A stretch of DNA of 64,000 nt, from the IMG/VR virus record IMGVR_UViG_3300013104_000002, positions 1 through 64,000 of that record; one strand, given 5' to 3'. The stretch is from a virus. A program made the translations under genes and the position numbers. Below, piece by piece: positions 40,844-50,686 of this stretch (position 1 is the stretch's first letter; each line of letters begins with the position of its first letter). The notes beneath the pieces are model-generated. The model made no database searches and was not told the origin of the DNA. It saw nothing but the letters and a program-made list of their open reading frames with translations.

Positions 40844-43537
40844 TTAAAGCTTATTTATTTCTTCGTCTATATTGTTTTTATTTACAAGGGCAGAGTATAG
40901 TAATTGATTAAGTACATATACTTGAGGGTACATTTCTATTGAATACTTCAAATCATATGAAAGCTTATCTGTACCTAAAAATGAATCTGATATTCTTTTA
41001 TTATTATTGTCTAGAACTTCTATTGCAAATTCATTTTTAAAACCAGAATTCGGATTAGGTTTTACAACTGTTTTTATTTGATATGCGTCTAAATTATTTA
41101 ACGCAGTATTTTTGTATATAGTTGCTTTTTCTTTTGATACTCCTGCTGCAACTAATCTATTTACAATCTCTTCAGACGCAAGCTCTTTTGTGGCTAATCT
41201 CCCTGGTTGAAAGTTGACAACCCCAAATGCTTTTTTAGCTGAAGCGGGGATGTAATTTTCTACTTTATAAGCCATAGTTTGTTGACCTGTTCTACTCGTA
41301 GAGTATGATGGAATTGAAACTTTTATTGGTGGTATTTTAGTATCTTTACTAGCTTGAATATAATTTTGATTTGATGTTGCGTCTAAATTAATGTAATTTG
41401 ATAGTTGATTATAAAGAGAACTAACTTTATTGACTTTATAGCTTAATGGATAGGATTTTGCATTTTTTCCTGTTCCTTCTGATTTTAATTGCTCTATAAA
41501 TACATCTTCACCTCTTTTTCGTATAGTTACATTTTGTTTAGGATCAAAATCAGACCCGCCTGTAACTTCATTACTTACAACGCTTTTTAAAACATTTTCC
41601 CTCACATCATCATCTATAATGTTAAATTGATTATATGCACTCATCATAACACCTTTAGAAGTCTTGCTTTGAATTGTTTTTTCTATCTCAGAACTAGCAT
41701 CTTTTTTTAAATCACTTACATTATATGCTCCTTTACTTATTTCTGATAAAATTTCTGAAAATTCTAATAGTTTTTCAGGGGAGCTTTGTAAAGTACTTTT
41801 TAGATTAGCCCAACCTCCATTACGTTTTACATACTCCTCTGCTTGAGCAGCTTCTTTCCAATCTTTGTCTGATGAAATTGGTCTTCCTACCATTGCATCG
41901 TAATAGTCAATTAGTTTTCCTGTCTTTTTACCTTCTATCATAGTTCTTAAAGAGTTGATATATGTATCAGGATTTTCATTAAACACTTTAGGTAGTGATT
42001 CTCTTCTTACAGTTAGTAACTCCTGTGATTTCTGTCTTTTTACTTCATTATTTTTATACATTTCAGGAGTTGTCTGTCCTGTTTTTTTAAATGATTCATA
42101 AACCGTGTTTGCTAGTGAATTATTTAAATTATTTGATGGATTTTTAAACCTGAATTGGTTTCCTACTACTTCAACACCTCTTAAATTTAATTCTGCCTTT
42201 ACAGTATTTACATCTTCATCTGTAGCTGTTTGCATGAAGTTACTAGCATCTTTTAGTATATTATTGTAAGCTCTATTATGCTCTTTAACTAATGTATCTT
42301 GTCCTGCATTTTCTGCCGAAATAGTTTCTGCTAATACGCTTTCCATTGGAGTGCTTGATATAACACTATTTCCTCCTACAGGATTTCCACTAGCATCTAC
42401 TCCTGCTTTTTTGAACTCCTTAAATTGATCTAATTCAAATTTCTTAGTATCTAAAGCTAATTTTTGTCTGTCAATGTCTAGTTTTTGATTTTCAAAATAA
42501 ACATCGTCCTTTTTATATTCTGTGCTCCATTCTGCTTGCGCTAATTGAGAAATACCGTTTAAGTAATTTTGTCTATCTAATGTAGAGGCTATTGTAGTGG
42601 TATCTAACTTAGATGAATCCATTGCTTTAAATGTATTAATAGATTCTGTTAATTCTGCTGACTTTCTTTTAGCCTCTTGCCTTTGATTATCAGAGTAAGA
42701 TGAATTATTTATTATAGCATCATTTACTTGCTTTTGGTTATTTAAATAATCTATTTTTTGAGCTTTATAGCTGTTATATTGAGCTTCTATTATAGGTCGA
42801 TTAGATTCTATGTTTATTCCTCCACTTTTTTGCCAAGCGTTTATCTTCATTTGCTGTACTTGTGGGGCAGTCATGGTAGACCCTAAGTACTGACTAATTT
42901 CCCAATCCTCTAACCCGTCTATTTCTTTACGTACTATCTGACCAGGGTTATTTGGATCGGGCATTTCCATAAACCTTTTACCTTTTATGTCTTTAATAGT
43001 TTTTAAAGCCTTTAAGTTTTCTTCTGTTACATCTACATACGGCTGATATTGCATAGCTCCTAATTTCTTAGTTTTTCCTTGCATATAATCGTAATAGCCT
43101 CCAGAATACATTCCATATTGATAATTAGCTGAGTTAGCTAATTCAGGATTCTTCTTTAGTATATTTTGATATTCTGTATCGTATGCTTGTTTGTTCTGGG
43201 TAGATGTTATAGCATCTTGGACAATCGGATCATCTACAATGCTAGTAATAGCTGTTAAAATACTATCCCGTGTACTGTTATAAGCAAGATTACCATTCTT
43301 CATTTTATAAGAATCAATAGCCGAAGTGACTTCCTTCATACGAGCCGAAATATACTCCTGATCTAATGGACGTAATGCTTGTAATTTAGAACTATAAGCT
43401 CCTAAAGTTTGTTGAATCAGAGCAGAATTTGCATCAAATTTATTTTGTAATGTACTAAGGGTTTTATCCACTACGTTAATGTCAACATTGCTTTGAGGCT
43501 GTTGTATTCTATATTCTTGACTTAAGTAATTACTCAT
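40844..43537 (-). CDS. Internal (cargo-like) virion protein, 897 aa
   Basis: The N-terminus (LQNKFDANSALIQQTLGAYSSKL, RPLDQEYISARMKEVTSAI) resembles the helical starts of crAss-like internal proteins. Mostly helical, Gln- and Asn-rich, no membrane segment. First gene of the unit starting at promoter P6. Probably packaged with the genome. Confidence 0.6.
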   Translation of the reverse strand: MSNYLSQEYRIQQPQSNVDINVVDKTLSTLQNKFDANSALIQQTLGAYSSKLQALRPLDQEYISARMKEVTSAIDSYKMKNGNLAYNSTRDSILTAITSIVDDPIVQDAITSTQNKQAYDTEYQNILKKNPELANSANYQYGMYSGGYYDYMQGKTKKLGAMQYQPYVDVTEENLKALKTIKDIKGKRFMEMPDPNNPGQIVRKEIDGLEDWEISQYLGSTMTAPQVQQMKINAWQKSGGINIESNRPIIEAQYNSYKAQKIDYLNNQKQVNDAIINNSSYSDNQRQEAKRKSAELTESINTFKAMDSSKLDTTTIASTLDRQNYLNGISQLAQAEWSTEYKKDDVYFENQKLDIDRQKLALDTKKFELDQFKEFKKAGVDASGNPVGGNSVISSTPMESVLAETISAENAGQDTLVKEHNRAYNNILKDASNFMQTATDEDVNTVKAELNLRGVEVVGNQFRFKNPSNNLNNSLANTVYESFKKTGQTTPEMYKNNEVKRQKSQELLTVRRESLPKVFNENPDTYINSLRTMIEGKKTGKLIDYYDAMVGRPISSDKDWKEAAQAEEYVKRNGGWANLKSTLQSSPEKLLEFSEILSEISKGAYNVSDLKKDASSEIEKTIQSKTSKGVMMSAYNQFNIIDDDVRENVLKSVVSNEVTGGSDFDPKQNVTIRKRGEDVFIEQLKSEGTGKNAKSYPLSYKVNKVSSLYNQLSNYINLDATSNQNYIQASKDTKIPPIKVSIPSYSTSRTGQQTMAYKVENYIPASAKKAFGVVNFQPGRLATKELASEEIVNRLVAAGVSKEKATIYKNTALNNLDAYQIKTVVKPNPNSGFKNEFAIEVLDNNNKRISDSFLGTDKLSYDLKYSIEMYPQVYVLNQLLYSALVNKNNIDEEINKL

Positions 43538-43559
43538 TATTAATCTTTTTCTATTTATG

Positions 43560-43591
43560 CAAAAATAACACTTTATTTATTACTATGCAAA
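43560..43591 (-). promoter_or_regulatory. Bacteroidetes-type promoter P6
   Basis: Minus strand TTTG (43591-43588), 20 bases, TATTTTTG (43567-43560), upstream box TTTGCA. Drives 43537 leftward to 33591. Confidence 0.65.
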
Positions 43592-43595
43592 TTTA

Positions 43596-46500
43596 TTATA
43601 TTATTTTTGTTCCTTGTAATCTACTTTTTGCAATTTGTGATTTCTTATAAGCGTCAATTTGCTCTGGAGTCATAGATAAATAAGCATTTTCGTTTAAACT
43701 TGGTAAAGCTAGATTTGTTTTCGGAGTGTTTATATACTGTAATCCTACTCCTGGTACGTATTGAAAGTTTTCATTTTGACTATTAATCATATTAATATTT
43801 TCAATATCTTTATAATTCTGCCTATTCTGCAAATTTTGTTCGTTATAGTACGAACGCCAATTATTCTCATAATTATTAAGACCTCCTAACACTTGCTGCT
43901 CATATTGCTGATTAAACTGAGAATTTGTTAAGTCTTCTTTTGAACGTTGCCCCAGATTATATTGATCAATTTGGGCTTGATTTTGTGCATTAAAACTTTC
44001 TATTTTGGATATTGCGTCATTAGAAGCCATTTGAGAAGAAGCTAATCCTTGTGAAAGTAGGGCTTCTTGTGCTTGAGGTGGTAATCCAGATGCTTGTACT
44101 CTTGCTACGTCAGTTCCTCTTTGTCTTTCCTGCTCGGCTAAATACGGCTCAACAGTCTGTTTGGTAGGATCTAACCTACCAAGAGTTATTTGCTCTTTAT
44201 ATAATGGATCAAGTGCTGACGGTGCTAAACGTAAATCATCAGGAAGAAGTGGTAAAACATTTTTTATAATGTTTCGTTGTTCTACAACAGGTTTACCATC
44301 AACTACTACTTTTTCTTCTACTTTAATTTCATCTCCATTTGCCTTTTTAAAATCATAAAGCGGTCTTGTTGAAGAGAATGCACCAAACTTCCCATCAAAT
44401 TGCTGAACTCCTCTTCCAGAGAAACCTACCTGATTTATAATGTTATTAGTTTCTGTCTTAGATATTCCTGCTTCTTCTGCTCTCTTTCTTAATTCTTTAT
44501 TATAAGCATTTTGAAATTTTAAAATCTCTGGTTGTTGCCCTTCTTTTTTAACTGCATCTCTGAAAGCTTGTTTTTTAGCTTCTGTGTCAAAATACCATTT
44601 ATGTAGGTTAATCGTATCTTCTACATTTCTCATTTGTGCACCATATCCTGTCCCTGTAAAAGGTTGGGTTTGCTCTACATTTTGAAGCATGTCTTGGTTT
44701 ACAATAGAATTTCCAGATACGTCGTATCCTGGAATTGTTGGAGTATATCTTGTAGAAAATGAGAATCCTGCTTGTGTTCCTTCCTGAGCCATAGGTACAT
44801 CCCCTTCTGCTGGTTGTTGTAATTGTTGCATTACTCCTTGCACCATTTGAGTGGCTGTATTTTGATCAATACCTTGAGAAACTAATTCTTTTAATACTTC
44901 TTCTGGTGATGATCCTTGTGATAATGCCTGAGCTATGAAATTCATTATTTGCTCTTGATCTGATGAGGTAGGTTGTTCAGGAGTGCCTCCCTCTTGCATA
45001 GCTAAAAGTTCTTGTGCACGTTCTTCTGAAATTCCATATTTTGCTGCAATATTTGATATCTCCCCCCCTTGTTGATAATTTTTTCCTTGTTGAGCGACTT
45101 CTTTACCGTTTTCGTCAAATATTTGAGTACCATCTCCTTTTTTTGGAATAGACTCTTGTATAGAAAATAAATCATCAAACACCATAGATTGAGGATTACT
45201 TAACATGTCAAGTTTTGCTTTACTTGTTTCTATTTCTTTAGATAGAGCTATTTCATTAAGTCTTCTCGTAGTTTCATCTTCTATGTTTGAATTTTTACCG
45301 AATTTTTCTATAAGCCCTGATAAAAAATCTGTCTCTTTTTGAATGCCTAGTTTTTTGTCATATTGTTTTTGAGCATCAGAAAAAGTAGCACCTTTTTTTA
45401 ATTTTAAGTCGTATCTTTCTTTAAGCTCTTTTATATTTTTAGCTGGTATTTTAGTATAATCCGATAGTACTTTATCTCCACCATCTAATCTTACATCTAC
45501 ACCCTCTCCAATCTTACCATTTTTAATGTGTTTTTCACCAACAACTTCCTGCACATTCCCAGTATCTGCTTTTTTAACAAACTCTCCTGATTCTACATTA
45601 TAATTAGGCATGACTTGATCAGTCAAGTATTTTCCTGTAAGAACGTCTGAATTTTTTATTTCACCACCTTGTTGCATAGCGGTAAAAGGATTATAATAAG
45701 AATTAATATAGTTATTATATTCTGGGTTACTTTTTAAAACATTCTCTATATCTAATACGTTTTTACCATATAACGGATTCTTTTTCATATCTATTCCTTC
45801 CTCTGGAATAGGAACTCCATATATTTTTTGCATATTAAAGCCGTGTTCGTTTTTTTCTGTGTTTGAAAAAACTTTACCCCGACCATTGTAAACTTGGATC
45901 TTATCTTCTTCTTTTTTTAGGTTAAGTCTATTAGCTGTATTCATTTTCTCTTGGTAAGCATCCACAAATCCCTGTGCATCCCCTGCATAGTTTAAAACTC
46001 TGCCTATATTACTGTCAGCCTTTCCCATACCTGTTTCTGCCATAGCAATTGCTGCCAACCTGTCTATATCTTCACGTGACATGCCTCTCCCTTTAGCTAT
46101 TTCTATTACTTCGTTAAAACGCTGTGTAGGATAATTACCTGTTATTAAATCTTTGTTTGGATTAATAGGTTTATTAGTTGTTGCTCTTTTTGTGCGGTTA
46201 TCTTTAATATGTATATTATCAGGCTTATTGAAAGTGTTGAAATCTTTTTTTTGCCCTGCTAAATCGAAATCTAACCAATAAGTACCTCCTTCTTGAGCGT
46301 ATTGATAGTTTATTTTAGGATTATAAATATCATTAAACTGTTCTTTTCTAACTCTGTCACTTTCTTTTCCTGAAGCGTATCCTGTTAGAAAACTTCTTGC
46401 TCCTTTTAATACGGATAACCCTGCTCCTAATCCTCCTTGGAAATTATTACCTGAACCAAATCCTTGACCAGCATAATTTAAACTGCTCTCTAAATCTACA

Positions 46501-46913
46501 CCACTATAAGGATTTACTATATTATAACGTGTAATATCATTATATTGAGGCTGATTTCCTGCGATTTGATTAGTTAATTGTTGCCTTTGTTGTTCTGTTA
46601 AGTTTAAATCTTGACCTGAGAATTGATATTGACTGTCTAAATAATTTGTAGCTGGTGTAGCAGATTGGGAAGTAAAAGGTGACCCATTGAAATCATATTG
46701 AGGTATTTCTGGCTTTCCTACATAAGGAGTTGATGTGAAATTATTTACTATTGACGGATAGGTCATAGCATAAGGACTTGGATATTGCCCCCCTTGTTGA
46801 GCTTTATTCCTGTCTTTTTCCATGCTATAAGCTATCGCCGCGGATTGAGCTGAACTATAGCCCTCTTCTTTTAATTTTTTTATCTTGTAACTTATGTATT
46901 CTTCTCTGTTCAT
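43596..46913 (-). CDS. Tail/entry protein with cell-wall-hydrolase-like region and repeated QQGG motifs, 1105 aa
   Basis: Contains AQQGG (38-42), AQEGG (206-210), MQQGG (413-417), YQQGG (613-617) and MQEGG (639-643) between distinct modules. Residues about 265-345 (RFNEVIEIAKGRGMSREDIDRLAAIAMAETGMGKAD) resemble a lytic-transglycosylase or lysozyme helix with catalytic Glu near 293. Residues 440-490 (GEFVKKADTGN...VLSDYTKIPAKNI) match a module I know from crAss-like tail proteins. The C-terminus is Gln/Asn-rich coiled coil. It may be cleaved between modules. Its ATG overlaps a remnant of the upstream 811-residue gene. Confidence 0.6.
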   Translation of the reverse strand: MNREEYISYKIKKLKEEGYSSAQSAAIAYSMEKDRNKAQQGGQYPSPYAMTYPSIVNNFTSTPYVGKPEIPQYDFNGSPFTSQSATPATNYLDSQYQFSGQDLNLTEQQRQQLTNQIAGNQPQYNDITRYNIVNPYSGVDLESSLNYAGQGFGSGNNFQGGLGAGLSVLKGARSFLTGYASGKESDRVRKEQFNDIYNPKINYQYAQEGGTYWLDFDLAGQKKDFNTFNKPDNIHIKDNRTKRATTNKPINPNKDLITGNYPTQRFNEVIEIAKGRGMSREDIDRLAAIAMAETGMGKADSNIGRVLNYAGDAQGFVDAYQEKMNTANRLNLKKEEDKIQVYNGRGKVFSNTEKNEHGFNMQKIYGVPIPEEGIDMKKNPLYGKNVLDIENVLKSNPEYNNYINSYYNPFTAMQQGGEIKNSDVLTGKYLTDQVMPNYNVESGEFVKKADTGNVQEVVGEKHIKNGKIGEGVDVRLDGGDKVLSDYTKIPAKNIKELKERYDLKLKKGATFSDAQKQYDKKLGIQKETDFLSGLIEKFGKNSNIEDETTRRLNEIALSKEIETSKAKLDMLSNPQSMVFDDLFSIQESIPKKGDGTQIFDENGKEVAQQGKNYQQGGEISNIAAKYGISEERAQELLAMQEGGTPEQPTSSDQEQIMNFIAQALSQGSSPEEVLKELVSQGIDQNTATQMVQGVMQQLQQPAEGDVPMAQEGTQAGFSFSTRYTPTIPGYDVSGNSIVNQDMLQNVEQTQPFTGTGYGAQMRNVEDTINLHKWYFDTEAKKQAFRDAVKKEGQQPEILKFQNAYNKELRKRAEEAGISKTETNNIINQVGFSGRGVQQFDGKFGAFSSTRPLYDFKKANGDEIKVEEKVVVDGKPVVEQRNIIKNVLPLLPDDLRLAPSALDPLYKEQITLGRLDPTKQTVEPYLAEQERQRGTDVARVQASGLPPQAQEALLSQGLASSQMASNDAISKIESFNAQNQAQIDQYNLGQRSKEDLTNSQFNQQYEQQVLGGLNNYENNWRSYYNEQNLQNRQNYKDIENINMINSQNENFQYVPGVGLQYINTPKTNLALPSLNENAYLSMTPEQIDAYKKSQIAKSRLQGTKII

Positions 46914-46957
46914 TTTGATGATATTTCTTTTAAAAATGCTTTTTCGGCTTCTGTTAA
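46910..46957 (-). pseudogene. Detached 3' end of the lysozyme/peptidase gene
   Basis: Directly after the homing-endonuclease stop, in the same frame, 15 codons read LTEAEKAFLKEISSK, ending in a TGA that makes the usual ATGA overlap with the 1105-residue gene. The 811-residue gene now ends KFTEYPLS, so joining gives KFTEYPLTEAEKAFLKE. The remnant resembles LGEITPSELAFLKEV (728-741) in the same protein. It has no own start codon. Confidence 0.65.
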
Positions 46958-48232
46958 TTATTTAAAAACACCGGTATATAAAAGTGTTGTTTTGTTTGTT
47001 CTCTTACCTGATAAGTAAGCTTTTATGGTATTGTAATTACTAAACCCTAGTTCTTTACATGCTATTTTTAGATTCTTATATGCAATACTCGTAGATGTGT
47101 CTATAACCTCTTTAAAAGTCCATTCAGTAACTTTTCCTTCTTGAGCTTTTCTCCTATTTTCTATCTGTTGTTTTGTTAGTGGTGCGCGTTTTTTACCCCT
47201 ATTACCATCCCCTATTGCTTTTTTATGCTCCTCTGTTAAAGGAACTCCTTTTCTTTTATTTTTTACATCTGATTTTTTATGTGGTAGTGGTTTCCATTCA
47301 TCATATTTTTTATCTATGTCTTTAAATATCCATTCCTTACTCACAAGTCTATAACCTTTATAATTTTCTACAGTATTTTTTTCTAGGAGATTTAATCCAT
47401 AACGTGTCAATGTACTATTTTTTGTAAAATTTGTTATTGAAGTAAATTTATATAATTGATTATTATAGGATACTGTGTACATGAAACCATTTTGAATTTT
47501 ACTTGCCTCTATTTCAATATAGTCTTTATATTCGTCTTCATAGCAACACCACCATCTATTATCATACAAGCACTTATATTTTTTAAGAACCGAGTATAAC
47601 ATATTATTTGTTGTTTTTTCATTTTTTATTATAGACTTAGGTAAATTATTTTTACACCATATATGTAAATCATAAGTCTTATATGATAAATTATTTATTA
47701 AATCAAAAATTAAAATACTTCTCGCCCTATCATTTTTTAAACGGTATCCTTGACTCGTTTGTTGATAACCGAGTAGTAATTTATATATACTTGAATCATC
47801 TAAATTCTTATTTCTACAAAATTCTTTAATATTTTCACCTGTATGTATATTACCTTCAAAATCTATTAATTCAAAAGACTTTATAGATGCTATATTAAAA
47901 CCTCCCACTCCACCTATCGCAGTGTTATAATTATTCTTTCTTTTTATGTATTCTAAATTAACTGTGTTTTTCTCTACTTCTAAAGCTTCTTCATATGTGT
48001 CAAAAAATTGTAATACTTCTTTTATAAAATTATCGTATCCATATTTTAAAACGGCTTTTACAAAAGCAGATTTACAAGTCTTATTTATATTTTTTGCACC
48101 ATTTTGACTATAAACTCCACATCCTATGTAACCATCATTTATCTTATTTGTTTTATGAACCCCTATGTATTCTTTACCATTAATTATATTTATTGTTTTA
48201 TAAATGTAATTATAGGTCTTACTCTCTGTCAT
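46958..48232 (-). CDS. GIY-YIG homing endonuclease with NUMOD motifs, 424 aa
   Basis: N-terminal GIY-YIG nuclease (YNYIYKT...EYIGVHKT, residues 7-27). It is followed by NUMOD/IENR-type DNA-binding repeats (FEGNIHTGENIKEFCRNKNLDDSSIYKLL) and NUMOD3-like TEEHKKAIGDGNRGKK, TKQQIENRRKAQEGK. It cuts DNA at a specific site and promotes its own copying. It is in the same frame as the genes before and after, separated only by TAG and TAA. It has split the lysozyme/peptidase gene near its end. Confidence 0.85.
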   Translation of the reverse strand: MTESKTYNYIYKTINIINGKEYIGVHKTNKINDGYIGCGVYSQNGAKNINKTCKSAFVKAVLKYGYDNFIKEVLQFFDTYEEALEVEKNTVNLEYIKRKNNYNTAIGGVGGFNIASIKSFELIDFEGNIHTGENIKEFCRNKNLDDSSIYKLLLGYQQTSQGYRLKNDRARSILIFDLINNLSYKTYDLHIWCKNNLPKSIIKNEKTTNNMLYSVLKKYKCLYDNRWWCCYEDEYKDYIEIEASKIQNGFMYTVSYNNQLYKFTSITNFTKNSTLTRYGLNLLEKNTVENYKGYRLVSKEWIFKDIDKKYDEWKPLPHKKSDVKNKRKGVPLTEEHKKAIGDGNRGKKRAPLTKQQIENRRKAQEGKVTEWTFKEVIDTSTSIAYKNLKIACKELGFSNYNTIKAYLSGKRTNKTTLLYTGVFK

Positions 48233-48247
48233 ATTCTTATTAGTTTT

Positions 48248-50683
48248 CTAACTTAATGGATATTCTGTAAATTTTGTAGCATTAGGGAAAGTATATTGTC
48301 CTGTATTTGCCTTTATTATTTTTGGCTCTCCTTTATCAGGTACTACATATAAATCTATATTCCCATAACCCTCGGTTGACATTACATTACCTTGTATTTC
48401 CGTAATTTTATTTGGAAACAATCTCTGTCCTTGGTTATTTTTTATTGTTGAACTTTTTACCTCCTTTAAAAATGCTAATTCTGATGGAGTTATCTCTCCT
48501 AAATTTATCCATTGATCTCTATCTTTGTTTATCGTAATTTTTTTTCCTTCCTGCGCGTAAGTATTACTATCTGTAGAATTGTAAGCAGTTTTGTTTAATA
48601 AGTTTAATAACTGATCTTTAGAGAAATGTTTTAAATTATAATCCTCTAAATTATAAGTTTCTACGTCTTGTGGAGTTATTACTTGATCTGGTTTCAGTTG
48701 ATAATTATATCTTAATCTGTTTAATTCTGCCTGATTTTCATCTATATCTCCTCTATAATTATTCAAACCTTGTATATTTTGAAGTTCTTGCGAAAAAGGT
48801 TCTTTAATATATTTATTATAAGTTGATGGATCTACATATTTTTGAAATCTATGGCTAAACTCATGTACTGGTATTCCTTGTTTATTTTGAAAATTATTAT
48901 CTAATAAAAGTCTGTCTGATACTCTGTCGTATTCTCCTAAAGTTGTTTCTCCTTCATTTTTACCATAATTTAAATCATCTACATAGATATCTGATGAAAA
49001 TGGTATTTGTGTTCCAGTGTTTATTTTAACACCGTCTACAACTCTATTTTGATTCCAATTATTTAACCATTTCCTTTGATTTTCTACTTCTAAAGTCTGA
49101 TCTGGAGTTAGGTTTCCAATTGTACCTCCTTGCTGAGCATAATTATTATATGTTTTAGAACTATCTGCTATATTATTCATTAACCAAATTATATCATCAT
49201 CTGTATAATTTTTCTGAAGTCTTGATTTTATAAATTCAGAATTTTTTAATTTATTTAAATGACCTTGATTAAATTTACCATCAGTTCGTGTATCATAAAT
49301 TCCATTTTTATACATTAGATATCTTAAAGCATCTATATCTGCTTTATTTTCTATTGGTTGAAAATCATGATCCATTTTGTTGTAAACTTTATTTTTTACA
49401 ATACCCTCTAAATCTTGTTTTCTAAAATCATCGTCTAATTGAAACTGTCTTTGTCTACCGAAAAGTTCTAAATTATCTTTATAGTTTAAATTTACTCCTG
49501 ATTGTAAAGCGTGACTAAGTTCATGCGCTCTAACAGCTTCTGTACTAGGATTAGGTTTAATTCTTTGTTTATCTATAGTAGGGTTTAATGTTAATTTATT
49601 ATCTGAAGGTGAATATCTAGATCCTTTATTTGCATCTGGAAATCCTTGAAATTCTCTATATAACTCTTGAAAATAATTATCATTTGGATTTTGTATATAT
49701 TCCTTAACTGTTTTTAGTTTATTTAGTCTGTATTTTACGACTTCTTGTGGATTTTCATATCCTTGCTGTCTTAGTCTTTCTAAATAAACTGGAGAATTTA
49801 AATAAGATTCTAAATAAGCTTTTGGATCAATATTTTTATCCTTTATTATATCTGGCTCTAGATTAGGGATGTTATCTTTAATAACCCCTCCTTGTTGCGC
49901 TATTTGAGTATCTATAAAATTACTAACTTGATTATATATTCCTGTTAAATCTGGTACTTCTGTTTGTACAATGGGCTGTTCTTGAGGTATTGGTTGTTGT
50001 GAAATAGGTTGATTAATCAAATTTTGGTAATCTTTCAAAAAATTGTACTCATTAGTTTGCTTTTTTACTTCTTCAATATCCTCATCCTTTTTATCAGGCT
50101 GTTCTTCTTTAATTTCTTCTGCTAAATTAGTGTTATCTGCTGAAATATCAAAATCTTTGACAGTGGTTGTTGGTAAGTTATCAAAATAAGAATTAGTTTC
50201 AGCAATTACTCTATCTGATATGGGTGTTGAAGCCATTCCTGAAAATGAAGAGTATATCTTGTTGACTTTTTTCTGCCTTTCTGGATTATTTTTGTACTTT
50301 TTGGCAGGAATCTCATATAAATCTGAAAACACTTGTCCAGCTTGATAAGCAGTAGTAGCATTCTTCAATCCTAAATTAGCTTTTTGATGGGTTGTTTCTA
50401 GTTCATGTCTAACAAAATCTAATTGATTTCCAAAATCAGTCCACTTATCCCCATATCTTTTCTTAAGGTCTTGTAATCTTTTTCCTCTAAATTGAGCTAT
50501 ACCAAATGACGAGCCTCCTCGGTATCCAATATCTCCCTCGGCTGATGTATTTAATCCACTCTCGTACACTAGATTTCCTACTATACCTGCTGTAGCTTCT
50601 GGGGAATAACCTTGAGAAATAAAATAATCATAAGCTATTTTTTCCTTTTCTCTTTGTTTTTGATAAGATTTAACTGTTGGCAT
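48248..50683 (-). CDS. Phage tail lysozyme with two duplicated zinc-metallopeptidase domains, 811 aa
   Basis: Residues 15-145 match a phage tail lysozyme (ATAGIVGNLVYESGLN with catalytic-type Glu 41, then SSFGIAQFRGKRL). Two related zincin domains follow: HELSH (387-391) with ENKADIDALRY (445-455), and HEFSH (607-611) with ENQAELNRLRY (649-659). The shared Glu-Asn-x-Ala-x-x-x-x-Leu-Arg-Tyr block probably gives the third zinc ligand. AQQGG motifs (262-266, 516-520) and AQEG (710-713) separate the modules. Likely cuts peptidoglycan and protein at entry. The 3' end appears truncated by the homing endonuclease. Confidence 0.7.
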   Translation of the reverse strand: MPTVKSYQKQREKEKIAYDYFISQGYSPEATAGIVGNLVYESGLNTSAEGDIGYRGGSSFGIAQFRGKRLQDLKKRYGDKWTDFGNQLDFVRHELETTHQKANLGLKNATTAYQAGQVFSDLYEIPAKKYKNNPERQKKVNKIYSSFSGMASTPISDRVIAETNSYFDNLPTTTVKDFDISADNTNLAEEIKEEQPDKKDEDIEEVKKQTNEYNFLKDYQNLINQPISQQPIPQEQPIVQTEVPDLTGIYNQVSNFIDTQIAQQGGVIKDNIPNLEPDIIKDKNIDPKAYLESYLNSPVYLERLRQQGYENPQEVVKYRLNKLKTVKEYIQNPNDNYFQELYREFQGFPDANKGSRYSPSDNKLTLNPTIDKQRIKPNPSTEAVRAHELSHALQSGVNLNYKDNLELFGRQRQFQLDDDFRKQDLEGIVKNKVYNKMDHDFQPIENKADIDALRYLMYKNGIYDTRTDGKFNQGHLNKLKNSEFIKSRLQKNYTDDDIIWLMNNIADSSKTYNNYAQQGGTIGNLTPDQTLEVENQRKWLNNWNQNRVVDGVKINTGTQIPFSSDIYVDDLNYGKNEGETTLGEYDRVSDRLLLDNNFQNKQGIPVHEFSHRFQKYVDPSTYNKYIKEPFSQELQNIQGLNNYRGDIDENQAELNRLRYNYQLKPDQVITPQDVETYNLEDYNLKHFSKDQLLNLLNKTAYNSTDSNTYAQEGKKITINKDRDQWINLGEITPSELAFLKEVKSSTIKNNQGQRLFPNKITEIQGNVMSTEGYGNIDLYVVPDKGEPKIIKANTGQYTFPNATKFTEYPLS

Positions 50684-50686
50684 AAT

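Noticed and set aside
27121-43537. Virion RNA polymerase of crAss-like phages
   Set aside because: The giant proteins have the right size, but I see no DxDGD catalytic motif; the nearest (DVNGD in the 2125-residue protein) lacks the pattern.
46958-48260. Group I intron or intein carrying the GIY-YIG gene
   Set aside because: Only about 20 non-coding bases surround the endonuclease, too few for an intron core, and stop codons on both sides exclude an intein. A freestanding insertion fits better.
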